From contig DXYB01000001.1 of assembly GCA_019416065.1 (NCBI GenBank), forward strand, positions 1 through 64,000: 64,000 nucleotides of DNA, given 5' to 3'. The notes below the pieces were generated by a model. The model was not told where the DNA came from, did no database searches, and saw only the letters and a list, made by a program, of their open reading frames with translations. Source of the DNA: Acidaminococcus sp. (GTDB taxonomy: Bacteria; Bacillota; Negativicutes; Acidaminococcales; Acidaminococcaceae). The translations under genes were made by a program, and so were the position numbers. Below, in pieces: positions 8,687-17,044 of this stretch (position 1 is the stretch's first letter; each line of letters opens with the position of its first letter).

Positions 8687-9042
8687 GCTTCCCCCCTGTA
8701 CACAATACCGCTGGTTTTGGTTTCCCATACTTCTACCTCATAGAGGGTATAGTTTTCGCCTGTCAGGGGCTTTTTCAGCTGCTGCCACACCCATATTGCA
8801 ATATTTTCTGCCGAAGGCTGGGGCAGGATATCATTAATCAGGTGATGATCCAACTGATCCACCACCAGTTCATTTACCGTCTTTTTAAACTGCACAAAAT
8901 CTAAAACCATGCCTTCCTTGTCCGGCGAGCCTTCCACTTTCACCACCAGTTTATAGGTATGACCGTGGAGCCGTTCGCATTTGCCGTGATAATTCGGCAG
9001 ATAGTGTGCTGCATCAAATTCAAATTCCTTAATGCAAATCAT
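8680..9042 (-). CDS. queD: PTPS/QueD-family enzyme, possible dual PTPS-I/III
   Basis: A 120-residue tunnel-fold enzyme. Zinc ligands are His13, His26 and His28; the catalytic motif is CERLHGH (Cys22, Glu23). QueD makes 6-carboxy-tetrahydropterin for queuosine. Published work on COG0720 describes PTPS-III (Glu motif) replacing FolB in folate synthesis and dual PTPS-I/III enzymes with a CExxHGH motif; this protein has that motif. Its place directly before folE2-folP-folK, with no folB in the operon, fits a dual role. GGAGGGAATG precedes ATG. Function in folate is inference. Confidence 0.88.
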   Translation of the reverse strand: MICIKEFEFDAAHYLPNYHGKCERLHGHTYKLVVKVEGSPDKEGMVLDFVQFKKTVNELVVDQLDHHLINDILPQPSAENIAIWVWQQLKKPLTGENYTLYEVEVWETKTSGIVYRGEAC

Positions 9043-9056
9043 AGCATTCCCTCCGT

Positions 9057-9527
9057 TTAAATGGTTCCTGGTGCCAGATCAAAATCGTTCTGCCGCAAGG
9101 CTTCATAGAGCACAACGGCTACTGAATTGGCCAGGTTGAGGCTGCGGGCTTCCGGTACCATGGGAATGCGCACACAGTCTTTTTGATATTTTTCTCGAAA
9201 CTCCGGAGCTAGCCCTGCACTTTCCTTGCCAAAAACAAGCAGGCTGTCTTCCGGGTAATGCACCTTGGTATAGGATTGGTGCGCATGGGTGGTAAGAAGA
9301 AATTTAGCGCTATTGGGATAGGCTTCCAGTACGTCTTCCACATGATCGTAATAGTGCACATCCAGCAAGTGCCAGTAATCTAACCCTGCCCGCCGCAAGT
9401 ATTTATCATCCACTGAAAATCCCAAAGGTCGCACCAAATGCAGCGTGGCACCAGTAGCCGCACACAGCCGAGCAATATTTCCTGTGTTGCCGGGGATCTC
9501 CGGCTCCACCAATACTACATGCATCAT
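9057..9527 (-). CDS. trmL: tRNA (cytidine/uridine-34-2'-O)-methyltransferase
   Basis: SPOUT-class methylase of 156 residues that methylates the wobble 2'-OH in tRNA-Leu species. Signatures are VLVEPEIPGNTGNIARLCA at the start, LVFGKESAGL near 100 and MVPEARSLNLANSVAVVLYEA in the knot that binds S-adenosylmethionine. The first ATG overlaps the stop of the glucosaminidase gene (ATGA), and a second ATG follows directly. It is in the same operon as the queD-like gene, which also leads to wobble-base modification. Confidence 0.93.
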   Translation of the reverse strand: MMHVVLVEPEIPGNTGNIARLCAATGATLHLVRPLGFSVDDKYLRRAGLDYWHLLDVHYYDHVEDVLEAYPNSAKFLLTTHAHQSYTKVHYPEDSLLVFGKESAGLAPEFREKYQKDCVRIPMVPEARSLNLANSVAVVLYEALRQNDFDLAPGTI

Positions 9528-10411
9528 TTTGTTTTGTCTTCCTTCCAGGGATAGCCGCTAATGGCAATTCCTTTTTTCATCTGCTCATGAAGATTTAAAA
9601 TCTTCTCTGCATAGTAGCTTCCCATGGCCCATTTTCCATTCAGCTGGGACCAGCGGGTAAAGTAGCTGTTATCGATTGCTTTTTGGTTGTGCACCAGCTG
9701 ATAGCGGGGATCTATGATAGGCGTGTGAGGTACTCGTGGCGTAGTGTAAGCCAATAAATGCTGCACATGGGCCCGCACGCCTTCCTGCGGCGTAGCAAAC
9801 CGGGCACCTTGCACCGTGGCACTGGTGGTTCCCAGGCCGCAGAAATTATTTTGCTCCGGATCGACCGTACCACCAAAGTGGAAAAAGCCGGTTTCTACAA
9901 GTGCCTGGCAAAATGCCACATCCCAACGCACGCCTTCCCGTCCTGCCTCTTCATAATACCATTCCACAATTTCTTCTGGGCTAGCCTTTATGGGTAACGT
10001 GGGATTGTAGCGTTTGAGAAATGTAGCGGCTTGTTCCCGAGAAACCTCCCCTTGTCCTGCAATAGGTTCCTGTTGATAATCCTCTGGGATTTCCCAAATG
10101 GTTGCTGTCGTCATCAGGCGATCTGCAATGAGTTTTAAATTGAGATCTTTGATCACCTTATCATCGTTTCGCAACCGCACGCTGTCCCCGGGATTGTACG
10201 GTGGAGAAAGCTGTAAGGTCTCCCCCTGGATGCCAATCGCCTTGGGCAGGATTTTTGTTTGGGTTGCCACCACCTTACTTGTAATAGCAGGCTTTTGGGC
10301 AGGATTTACTGCAACAGCTTCGCAGGAATCCGTATATAATGACAAAAGCATTGCCAAACAAAAGAAGATCATTGTATTTCTTTTCTTATTGTTCAAAGTG
10401 GGACGTTTCAT
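9524..10411 (-). CDS. Exported glucosaminidase-domain protein
   Basis: Probable peptidoglycan hydrolase of 295 residues. A signal segment (MIFFCLAMLLSLYTDSCEA) begins near residue 14. A linker of about 100 residues leads to a Glucosaminidase-type domain from about residue 150, with WDVAFCQALVETGFFHFGG, FCGLGTT and ATPQEGVRAHVQHLLAY, as in bacterial autolysins. The catalytic Glu is probably that in ALVETGFF. The gene overlaps the end of the symporter gene by 26 bases; a start at 10372, at the signal peptide itself, is also possible. Confidence 0.85.
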   Translation of the reverse strand: MKRPTLNNKKRNTMIFFCLAMLLSLYTDSCEAVAVNPAQKPAITSKVVATQTKILPKAIGIQGETLQLSPPYNPGDSVRLRNDDKVIKDLNLKLIADRLMTTATIWEIPEDYQQEPIAGQGEVSREQAATFLKRYNPTLPIKASPEEIVEWYYEEAGREGVRWDVAFCQALVETGFFHFGGTVDPEQNNFCGLGTTSATVQGARFATPQEGVRAHVQHLLAYTTPRVPHTPIIDPRYQLVHNQKAIDNSYFTRWSQLNGKWAMGSYYAEKILNLHEQMKKGIAISGYPWKEDKTK

Positions 10412-11831
10412 CCTTTCTATTTTCTGCAGGGAATATCCAAAGACTTAAGGCCATAATCACCGCTGCCACAAGGATTCCTAGGCTAGTGGCATTCAAAATG
10501 CCGATGCCTTTTCCCCCGTTAAAGATACGCAGCCCCAGCACCACCGCAACGCCCAGCACCGCTGAGCAAAATGCACCTTTGGTAGAGGCCCGCTTGGTAA
10601 AGAGGCCAAACAAAAATGGAGCCGCCAGGGATACGGTCATAAGCGAATAGAAAATCGCCAGGGCCGTGATGATATTGGCCATATAATAGGCAATGAAAAT
10701 ACCCAGAATGCCACAGACCACCGTAAATTTCTTGCTGACTTTCAGCAGTGCCTCATCGCTGATATCTGGATGGAAAAAGGTCTGGTACAGATCACGGGAC
10801 AAAGAAGTAGCCAGCATGTACAGGACCGTATCACTGGTACTCACCTCTGCGGCAAAAATTGCCGAAAGGGCAAAGGCACTAATCCCAAAGGGCATCATCT
10901 CTTTCATAGCCTTTGGCAGTGCCAATTCCTGGTTTTCCAGATGCGGGAACGCCGCAAAGGCGCACATTCCAATAATCATGGGCAAAAAGGCAAAAAGCAA
11001 CTGGACGAACCCATTTAACAACGTCCCTACTTTTACCGCATGCTCATCTTTTGCTGCATAGACTTTCCCGATAAGCCCGGGGGAAATACAAAAGGCCGGC
11101 GTCAGCATGAGAAAATAGCCCAGGATCGTTTCAGCGCCCAGACCATCCCAAGCAAAATACTTGGCAATCTTTACCGGGTCTCCCATATTCTGGGAGACGG
11201 CAGCAAATAACCCATCCCAGCCTCCGATATACTGCAATGCAAAAGGAGCTGCCGCACAAAAGCCCAGGAGAATCACTAAGAGCTCAATGATGTTCACAAT
11301 GGCCGCACTTTTAATGCCGCCGCTGGAAAAATACAAGGTCACCACCACAGAAGCAATGATAATCCCGTAGGCTTTAGGTACCCCCGCTACCACGTTTAAA
11401 ATCCAGGAAATTCCAATTAATTGTCCAGAAAAAAGTGCCAGTGTCCCTATAGCCATCATGGTACTGGTAACACCACGAAAAGCTTTGGAGTAGCGCAGCT
11501 CCAGATAATCTCCCATGGTGTAGAGTCTGTGTTTTTGGGCGACCCTCCACACCGCCGGTCCTACGATATATGCCAAAATCAAAGAGCCCAGCCCGCTGCA
11601 GCCGATCCACCACCAGCTGGATATTCCGGACTTATACGCAAGCCCCGTCACTCCTACCGTGGATCCTGCCCCAATATTAGCAGCAATCAAGGTAGTAAAC
11701 AAAAGCCCTGTGCCAAAGGTGCGACTCCCTACAAAAAAGTCGGCTGCCTTCTTCACATGTTTTCCCACCATGTGTCCTAGGAGAACCAAAAGCACCGCAT
11801 ACCCGACGATCACCAGTAAATACCAATTCAA
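10386..11831 (-). CDS. Sodium:solute symporter (SSS family)
   Basis: A 481-residue inner-membrane carrier with about thirteen helices. LLFTTLIAANIGAGSTVGVTGLAY matches the unwound first core helix that binds sodium in the SSS fold, and YTMGDYLELRYSKAFRG is the usual helix 2-3 loop. The substrate is unknown. The start codon is TTG, with GAGGTG 7 bases upstream. It heads the operon that continues to the folate genes. A likely promoter near 11890 has TACAAT and a weak -35. Confidence 0.87.
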   Translation of the reverse strand: MNWYLLVIVGYAVLLVLLGHMVGKHVKKAADFFVGSRTFGTGLLFTTLIAANIGAGSTVGVTGLAYKSGISSWWWIGCSGLGSLILAYIVGPAVWRVAQKHRLYTMGDYLELRYSKAFRGVTSTMMAIGTLALFSGQLIGISWILNVVAGVPKAYGIIIASVVVTLYFSSGGIKSAAIVNIIELLVILLGFCAAAPFALQYIGGWDGLFAAVSQNMGDPVKIAKYFAWDGLGAETILGYFLMLTPAFCISPGLIGKVYAAKDEHAVKVGTLLNGFVQLLFAFLPMIIGMCAFAAFPHLENQELALPKAMKEMMPFGISAFALSAIFAAEVSTSDTVLYMLATSLSRDLYQTFFHPDISDEALLKVSKKFTVVCGILGIFIAYYMANIITALAIFYSLMTVSLAAPFLFGLFTKRASTKGAFCSAVLGVAVVLGLRIFNGGKGIGILNATSLGILVAAVIMALSLWIFPAENRKDETSHFEQ

Positions 11832-12017
11832 TCCGTTTCACCTCAAAAAATATTTTATAAGGAACTACGGGAATTCAACAACGTTAATTGTACTGTACTT
11901 CTTTGACAAAGTAAAGCAAAGTTAACAGAATATGAGTACTACCAGCTCATGGTTACAAATAATCTTGATAATATTGTAAGGCTAGCACATTTTTTCGTCG
12001 TTAAAAGTGTGCTCATA

Positions 12018-12045
12018 CAACAAAAGTTCGTTGTAATTTTTGTTG
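12018..12045 (-). terminator. Stem-loop after the GNAT gene
   Basis: CAACAAAA / TTTTGTTG forms an 8-bp perfect stem with a 12-base loop, starting 4 bases past the GNAT stop. A second imperfect stem (GCACAC/ATGTGC type) lies near 11984-12014. The rest of 11832-12017 appears to be leader and promoter for the symporter. Confidence 0.45.
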
Positions 12046-12049
12046 AGCG

Positions 12050-12547
12050 CTATTTCATACCGATTTCAAACGTTAACCGCATTTGATACCACTCCTCGCC
12101 TCCATGGCGGGATTTAGAACGGCCTTCGTTTTTAAAGCCAAAACGGGCATAAAAAGATAGCAAAGGCTTTCGACAAGTAAGCACCACACCTTTGCGGCCT
12201 TTTTCCTTAGCCCAGCTGACAAAGCGTTCAATGGCTTTCCCCGCAAGGCCCCTGCCCCGGTATTTAGGATCCGTTCCTACGCTTAGCATCATTTTCCAAT
12301 CACCGTCCGGATCATGGAGGTACTCTCCTGTAAACATGTCATCAGATAAGTCCCGCAGTGAAGATCCGATGCCATTGACAAATGCTGCCAGATTCCCTTC
12401 GTCCCACACCAGGACAAAATTATCCGGGCAGGTCTCAATCCGTTTTCGGATAACCTGTCGCTCTTCTGCTACACCGGGCGGAAAACAACGAGTTTCCAAT
12501 CTATAAATCTGGTCCAGATCTTTTAATGTTGCCCATGTCACGTGCAT
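12050..12547 (-). CDS. GNAT-family N-acetyltransferase
   Basis: A 165-residue acetyl-CoA-dependent acetyltransferase. The acetyl-CoA loop is VGTDPKYRGRGLAGKAIERF (motif A, Q/RxxGxG/A) and motif B is LSFYARFGFKNEG. The acceptor is unknown; arrangement resembles arylalkylamine-type GNATs. The start at 12547 follows AAGGAGG by 8 bases; an in-frame ATG at 12571 lies before that site and is less likely. It has its own promoter. Confidence 0.85.
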   Translation of the reverse strand: MHVTWATLKDLDQIYRLETRCFPPGVAEERQVIRKRIETCPDNFVLVWDEGNLAAFVNGIGSSLRDLSDDMFTGEYLHDPDGDWKMMLSVGTDPKYRGRGLAGKAIERFVSWAKEKGRKGVVLTCRKPLLSFYARFGFKNEGRSKSRHGGEEWYQMRLTFEIGMK

Positions 12548-12638
12548 ACCCACTGCCTCCTTGTACCACATAGTTACTGTATACGAAAAAACCGTAGCAA
12601 ACGGGAATACCTCCCCATCTGCTGCGGATCTTTCTTTT

Positions 12639-12666
12639 AGTATACCGTAAAAAGGTTAAAAAGGCA
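12639..12666 (-). promoter_or_regulatory. Promoter of the GNAT gene
   Basis: Minus strand: TTGCCT (12661-12666), 16-base spacer, TATACT (12639-12644). The -35 overlaps the T-tract of the preceding terminator. Confidence 0.5.
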
Positions 12667-12695
12667 AAAACAGGGTCCTTATTCGGCAGGATCCT
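12664..12695 (-). terminator. Terminator of the peptidase C26 gene
   Basis: On the minus strand CAGGATCCT pairs with AGGACCCTG (one mismatch) around an 8-base loop, then TTTTTG. It lies about 20 bases after the peptidase stop. Confidence 0.7.
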
Positions 12696-12713
12696 GCTTT
12701 ATGGATATTTTGC

Positions 12714-13442
12714 TTATTTGCTGGCAGCCATGACAAAATCAACGAAGATTTTCTTTGCCAGTGCATACTTGGCAGACATCATTTCCGGATGGAATTGGTA
12801 GGCCATGAGATAGGGATAATTCGTGCCTTCCAAAGATTCTACCGTCCCATCTTTAGCCCGTGCAGTGACTTTAAAGCCATCCCCTACTTTGTGGACCGTT
12901 TGGTGATGGTGGGAATTGGTGACCCATTGGCACTGTCCGATAATCTTAGCGAGCCGGCTGCCTTCTTCAATGAGAATAGAATGAGTAGCCGTAGCAGGAT
13001 CCTGCTTTTGAGCGTGCTTAATATAGCAATTTTTGTCCAGGGACAAATCCTGGTACAGAGTCCCACCATGGGCCACGTTCAAAATCTGAAGACCCCGGCA
13101 AATTCCCATAATAGGAATCTGGCGTTTTTCTGCTTCTTTGATTAAAAGCAGGTCAAAGGCATCCCGTTCCGGCCAAACGGGCCCAATTTTTTGATGAGGC
13201 TCTTCCCTGTAATTTAAGGGACAAATGTCGTGCCCACCGGTCATCAGCAGGGCATCAACGTGGGCGACGCATTCTTTTACGGCTTCTTCGTCCTCATTAA
13301 AGGGAAGTACTACGGGCACCCCGCCTGCCTCTGTAATAGAACGCACATAATCGTGATTCACGTAAGCACGGTGGTAGCCTGCAAAAGGCCCCCCTTCATC
13401 CACCAAATGGTTTCCCGAAATACCAATCAACGGTCTAGCCAA
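12714..13442 (-). CDS. Peptidase C26 / gamma-glutamyl-GABA hydrolase family
   Basis: Class I glutamine-amidotransferase-like hydrolase of 242 residues, related to PuuD. The nucleophile Cys lies in MGICRGLQILN near residue 113, and the His-Glu pair is in YQFHPEMM near 220. TGGHDICPLNY near 68 is the usual oxyanion region of this group. The likely reaction is cleavage of a gamma-glutamyl amide, but the natural substrate is unclear. It follows lysS on the minus strand with a hairpin between. Confidence 0.88.
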   Translation of the reverse strand: MARPLIGISGNHLVDEGGPFAGYHRAYVNHDYVRSITEAGGVPVVLPFNEDEEAVKECVAHVDALLMTGGHDICPLNYREEPHQKIGPVWPERDAFDLLLIKEAEKRQIPIMGICRGLQILNVAHGGTLYQDLSLDKNCYIKHAQKQDPATATHSILIEEGSRLAKIIGQCQWVTNSHHHQTVHKVGDGFKVTARAKDGTVESLEGTNYPYLMAYQFHPEMMSAKYALAKKIFVDFVMAASK

Positions 13443-13472
13443 ACAAACCAGCTCCTTTCCCTGATACAGAAG

Positions 13473-13498
13473 GAGGGACTTCTCTAGAGAAATCCCTC
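13473..13498 (-). terminator. Stem-loop after lysS
   Basis: GAGGGATTTCTC / GAGAAGTCCCTC forms an almost perfect 12-bp hairpin. No clear T-run follows, so it may only partly stop transcription into the peptidase gene. Confidence 0.5.
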
Positions 13499-13514
13499 TT
13501 GTAAAATTATTTTG

Positions 13515-15473
13515 TTAGCACAGCTTAGCGCCGGCAGGCAGCCCGGAGGCAACCATCACCAGGTTCAGCTTGCGTTCGTCCCCTTCCATATGTTCGGCAG
13601 ACAGCAGCATACCGCAGCTTTCCAGCCCCATCATCTTCCGAGGCGGCAGGTTCACAATAGCCACCAGTGTTTTTCCGATCAGGTCTTCCGGATTGTAGTA
13701 AGCTTTGATGCCACTTAGGATGGTCCGGTCCGTACCCGTACCATCGTCCAAGGTAAATTGGAGCAATTTTTTGCTCTTGGGCACAGCCACACAATCTTTC
13801 ACCTTCACCACACGGAAATCGCAGGCCGCAAAAGAATCGAAATCCACAAAGTCCTGGAACAGTGGTTCCACGGTCACTTTGCTGAGATCCACTGCATTGG
13901 CAAAGGGTGCATTAGGATCTACTTTGACTGCTTCCGGTTCTGCCGCTTCTTCTTTGGCTAGATCCAATGGTCTCATGGTAGGGAATAAGAGCACATCTCG
14001 GATGGATTCCGCTCCCGTGAGCAGCATCACCAGACGATCAATCCCGATACCCAGGCCTCCCGTCGGTGGCAGGCCATGCATCAAGGCGTTGATGAAGTCC
14101 TCGTCCATCATGCCGGCTTCTTCATCCCCGGCTTTCCGCTCTTCCACCTGTTTTTCAAACCGTTCTTTTTGGTCCAGGGGATCATTCAGCTCGGTAAATC
14201 CGTTGCAGATTTCCCGACCAAAGATGTAGCCTTCAAAACGATCGGTGATTTCCGGATCTGCTGCGCTACTTTTAGCCAGCGGGGAAATTTCCTTGGGATG
14301 CCCGGTGATAAAGATGGGCTGTACCAGGTTCTTTTCTACAAATTCATCAAAAAGCGCATTGATGATTTTCCCAACTCCCCAGGAGGCTTCTACCGTGACG
14401 CCCGCTTCTTTGGCCATTTCCCGGGCTTTTGCTACGTCACTAATGCCGGTGAAATCCTTACCACTGTACTTTTTTACCGCTTCAATCATGCTCATCCGGG
14501 GCCAGGGACCGGTCAGATCAATTTCCGTATTCTCATAACGGATCTTCAGCGTCCCCAGCACTTTTTGGGCACAGGCAGTAACGATTTTTTCCGTCAGTGC
14601 CATCATGGTATTCATATCCCCGTAGGCTTCATAGCATTCCAGCGATGTAAATTCCGGATTGTGCTTAATATCCATGCCTTCGTTACGGAAGACACGGCCC
14701 AATTCATATACCCGTTCCAGGCCGCCCACAATCAGGCGTTTCAGGTTCAGTTCGGTCGCAATACGCAGATACAGATCAATATCCAGGGCATTGTGGTGGG
14801 TCACAAAAGGACGGGCCGTAGCGCCACCGGAAATGGTGTTTAACACCGGTGTTTCTACTTCCAGATAGTCTTCCCCATCCAGCACCGCGCGCACGGTCTT
14901 AATAATCTCTGACCGCTTGACAAAGGTATCCCGCACTTCCGGATTGACAATCAGATCCACGTAGCGCTGGCGGTAGCGTATTTCTTTATCTTTCAGTCCA
15001 TGCCATTTTTCCGGCAGGGGTTTCAAGGCCTTAGATAAAAAGTCCAGTTTTTGCACCCGGATGGATGGTTCTCCCATATGGGTTTTAAACACGGCGCCTT
15101 CCACGCCCACAATATCCCCAATATCCAGGAGTTTTACAACAGCATAGGCTTCTTCGCCCATTTCATCCTTACGGCAATAAACCTGGATTTTTCCGGTTTT
15201 ATCCTGGAGATCCATAAAGCTGGTCTTACCATGGCCCCGGATCGCCGTGAGACGGCCTGCGACTTTCACAACCGTGCCGTCCTGCTCCATTTGGTCTACA
15301 TGCTCCCGCACTTGCTGGGTATGATGGGTCCAGGGATAAGCATGGCCAAAAGGCTGAATGCCCAGCGCTTCCAGCTTATGCATCTTATCCAGACGCACCT
15401 GCATTTGTTCATTAATGGTTTCGTCCGCCAGAACCTGATTTTCTGCGTCCTGACTCGTAGTTATTTCGGACAT
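13515..15473 (-). CDS. lysS: Lysyl-tRNA synthetase with C-terminal tRNA-binding domain
   Basis: Class II synthetase charging tRNA-Lys. The N-terminal OB fold (about 60-170) is followed by the catalytic core with motif 2 GRVFRNEGMDIKHNPEFTSLE and motif 3 GGLGIGIDRLVMLLTG near 480. LysRS normally ends there, near 490-500 residues. This one runs to 652: after an acidic linker, residues 539-652 form an EMAPII/Trbp111-type tRNA-binding domain with FRVVKVKDC, SGIKAYYNPEDLIGK, NLPPRKMMGLESCGMLL, usually seen at the end of MetRS. The local MetRS lacks it. greA lies just upstream. Confidence 0.96.
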   Translation of the reverse strand: MSEITTSQDAENQVLADETINEQMQVRLDKMHKLEALGIQPFGHAYPWTHHTQQVREHVDQMEQDGTVVKVAGRLTAIRGHGKTSFMDLQDKTGKIQVYCRKDEMGEEAYAVVKLLDIGDIVGVEGAVFKTHMGEPSIRVQKLDFLSKALKPLPEKWHGLKDKEIRYRQRYVDLIVNPEVRDTFVKRSEIIKTVRAVLDGEDYLEVETPVLNTISGGATARPFVTHHNALDIDLYLRIATELNLKRLIVGGLERVYELGRVFRNEGMDIKHNPEFTSLECYEAYGDMNTMMALTEKIVTACAQKVLGTLKIRYENTEIDLTGPWPRMSMIEAVKKYSGKDFTGISDVAKAREMAKEAGVTVEASWGVGKIINALFDEFVEKNLVQPIFITGHPKEISPLAKSSAADPEITDRFEGYIFGREICNGFTELNDPLDQKERFEKQVEERKAGDEEAGMMDEDFINALMHGLPPTGGLGIGIDRLVMLLTGAESIRDVLLFPTMRPLDLAKEEAAEPEAVKVDPNAPFANAVDLSKVTVEPLFQDFVDFDSFAACDFRVVKVKDCVAVPKSKKLLQFTLDDGTGTDRTILSGIKAYYNPEDLIGKTLVAIVNLPPRKMMGLESCGMLLSAEHMEGDERKLNLVMVASGLPAGAKLC

Positions 15474-15496
15474 GAAACTTCTCTCCTCTATGCTTC

Positions 15497-15985
15497 TTAT
15501 TTCTTAGGATGATCAATGGCAACCACTTTGTAGTCCAATTCCCCTACCGGGGTACGCACTTTGATCACATCCCCCACCTTGTGGCCCAAAATCGCCTGTC
15601 CTACCGGGGATTCGTTGCTAATCCGGGGAGGTTCCGCCATGGGATCGGCTTCCGTAGTCCCTACAACGGTGTATTCTTCCGTTTCCTTGGTTTCCACGTC
15701 TTCGATTTTGACCCGGTTTCCCAGTGCCACCACATCTTTATCCACATCGGAAGCCTCAATGACTTTGGCATTGCGGATCATGTTTTCCAGCGTCAGGATG
15801 CGCCCTTCCACAAAGGCCTGTTCATTTTTGGCATCGTCATATTCGGAGTTTTCGCTGATATCCCCATAGCTGATGGCAACTTTTAGCCGCTCGGCCACTT
15901 GCTGCCGTTTCTCACTGCGAAGATATTCCAGCTCGTCTTCCAGTTTTTTCAGACCTTCCTGGGTCACAATCGTTTGTTCCGCCAT
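15497..15985 (-). CDS. greA: Transcription elongation factor GreA
   Basis: A 162-residue RNA polymerase secondary-channel factor that rescues backtracked complexes by stimulating transcript cleavage. The N-terminal coiled coil holds GDISENSEYDDAKNEQAF with the tip acidic pair (Asp, Glu), and the C-terminal FKBP-like domain holds SPVGQAILGHKVGDVIKV. It precedes lysS by 23 bases, an arrangement common in Bacillota. AAAGGAG lies upstream of ATG and a consensus promoter drives it. Confidence 0.97.
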   Translation of the reverse strand: MAEQTIVTQEGLKKLEDELEYLRSEKRQQVAERLKVAISYGDISENSEYDDAKNEQAFVEGRILTLENMIRNAKVIEASDVDKDVVALGNRVKIEDVETKETEEYTVVGTTEADPMAEPPRISNESPVGQAILGHKVGDVIKVRTPVGELDYKVVAIDHPKK

Positions 15986-16039
15986 TGTTTCACGACTCCT
16001 TTATCTTTTCCTTATAAGTAATTTTCCCATATCTTGTAA

Positions 16040-16090
16040 ATTATAGAGTTTTACAGGGCTTTTGTCAATGTAAAGGCCCCATGGTATAAT
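16040..16090. promoter_or_regulatory. Overlapping divergent promoters, greA and radical SAM gene
   Basis: Minus strand: TTGACA (16063-16068), 17 bases, TATAAT (16040-16045), a full consensus promoter for greA-lysS. Plus strand: TTGTCA (16062-16067), 17 bases, TATAAT (16085-16090) for the radical SAM gene. The two -35 boxes occupy the same six base pairs, so one polymerase should exclude the other. Confidence 0.8.
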
Positions 16091-16120
16091 GAATGCATTG
16101 TAAAGAAAGAAGGCCATCTC

Positions 16121-17038
16121 ATGCTGTGCACTCTCTGCCCCCATACCTGTAATGTAAACCGTCCGGAGCGTCCAGGCTTGCCTGGAACGCTGGGTTTTTG
16201 TCGTTGTTATACCATCCCCCGAGCTGCCAGAGCCGCTTTGCATTTTTGGGAAGAACCGGTGATCAGCGGAACAAAGGGCAGCGGTACCGTATTTTTTTCC
16301 GGTTGCACACTGCAATGCGTCTTTTGCCAAAATAGCGTCATCAGCGCCCAGGGGAAAGGCTGGGATGTGACGGCCGCAACACTGCGTCTGATTTACCAGG
16401 AGCTGATCCGTCAAGGCGCCCACAATATCAATTTGGTCACCCCTACCCAGTACCTCCCCACGATCTTAGAATCCTTGACCCCAGCCCTGCCAGTTCCTGT
16501 GGTATACAACTGTGGGGGCTACGAAAGTGTTTCCACGCTAAAACGTTTGGAAGGAAAAGTCCAGATTTATCTGCCGGACCTAAAATATTACAGCGAGATC
16601 CCAGCTCGTCGTTACAGCCATGCGCCCCATTATTTTGAGATCGCAACGCAGGCCATTTTGGAAATGTTTCGCCAGACCGGCCCCTATGCAATGGATGAGG
16701 CAACCGGCGTACTCAAAAAAGGCGTAGTGATTCGGCATTTGATTCTCCCCGGCCTTATAGAAGACAGCAAGCGCATTATTGATTGGGTAGCCAGTACGTT
16801 TCGTCCGGGAGACGTGCTCTTTAGCCTGATGCGCCAATATGTCCCCTACGGAAAGGTTTCGCCGCAGCAGTATTCGGAGCTCAATCGTCCCTTGACAGAC
16901 GCAGAATACAATGAGGTGGAGAAGTATCTCTTCTCCACCTCTATAGAAGACGGTTTTGTGCAGGAAGGTGCCTCTGCTGACAGTCAGTTTATCCCCGCTT
17001 TTGATGGCACAGGCATCCCTACCGCTGCAGTAAAATAA
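16121..17038 (+). CDS. Radical SAM protein, PflA-related
   Basis: A 305-residue radical S-adenosylmethionine enzyme. The cluster motif is GCTLQCVFCQN (CxxxCxxC) near residue 67, and an N-terminal CTLCPHTCN may bind another metal. It belongs to the COG1313-type group related to pyruvate formate-lyase activase, whose substrates are mostly unknown. AGAAGG lies 7 bases from ATG. It is convergent with the ferredoxin-flavodoxin gene, 6 bases away, which may supply electrons, though that link is only positional. Confidence 0.87.
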   Translation: MLCTLCPHTCNVNRPERPGLPGTLGFCRCYTIPRAARAALHFWEEPVISGTKGSGTVFFSGCTLQCVFCQNSVISAQGKGWDVTAATLRLIYQELIRQGAHNINLVTPTQYLPTILESLTPALPVPVVYNCGGYESVSTLKRLEGKVQIYLPDLKYYSEIPARRYSHAPHYFEIATQAILEMFRQTGPYAMDEATGVLKKGVVIRHLILPGLIEDSKRIIDWVASTFRPGDVLFSLMRQYVPYGKVSPQQYSELNRPLTDAEYNEVEKYLFSTSIEDGFVQEGASADSQFIPAFDGTGIPTAAVK

Positions 17039-17044
17039 TTTTTT

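Noticed and set aside
14076..14843. A 255-residue plus-strand frame opposite lysS
   Set aside because: Same shadow effect; no recognisable domain.
16001..16423. A 140-residue minus-strand frame across the greA upstream region
   Set aside because: It covers the greA promoter and the start of the radical SAM gene and has no family resemblance.
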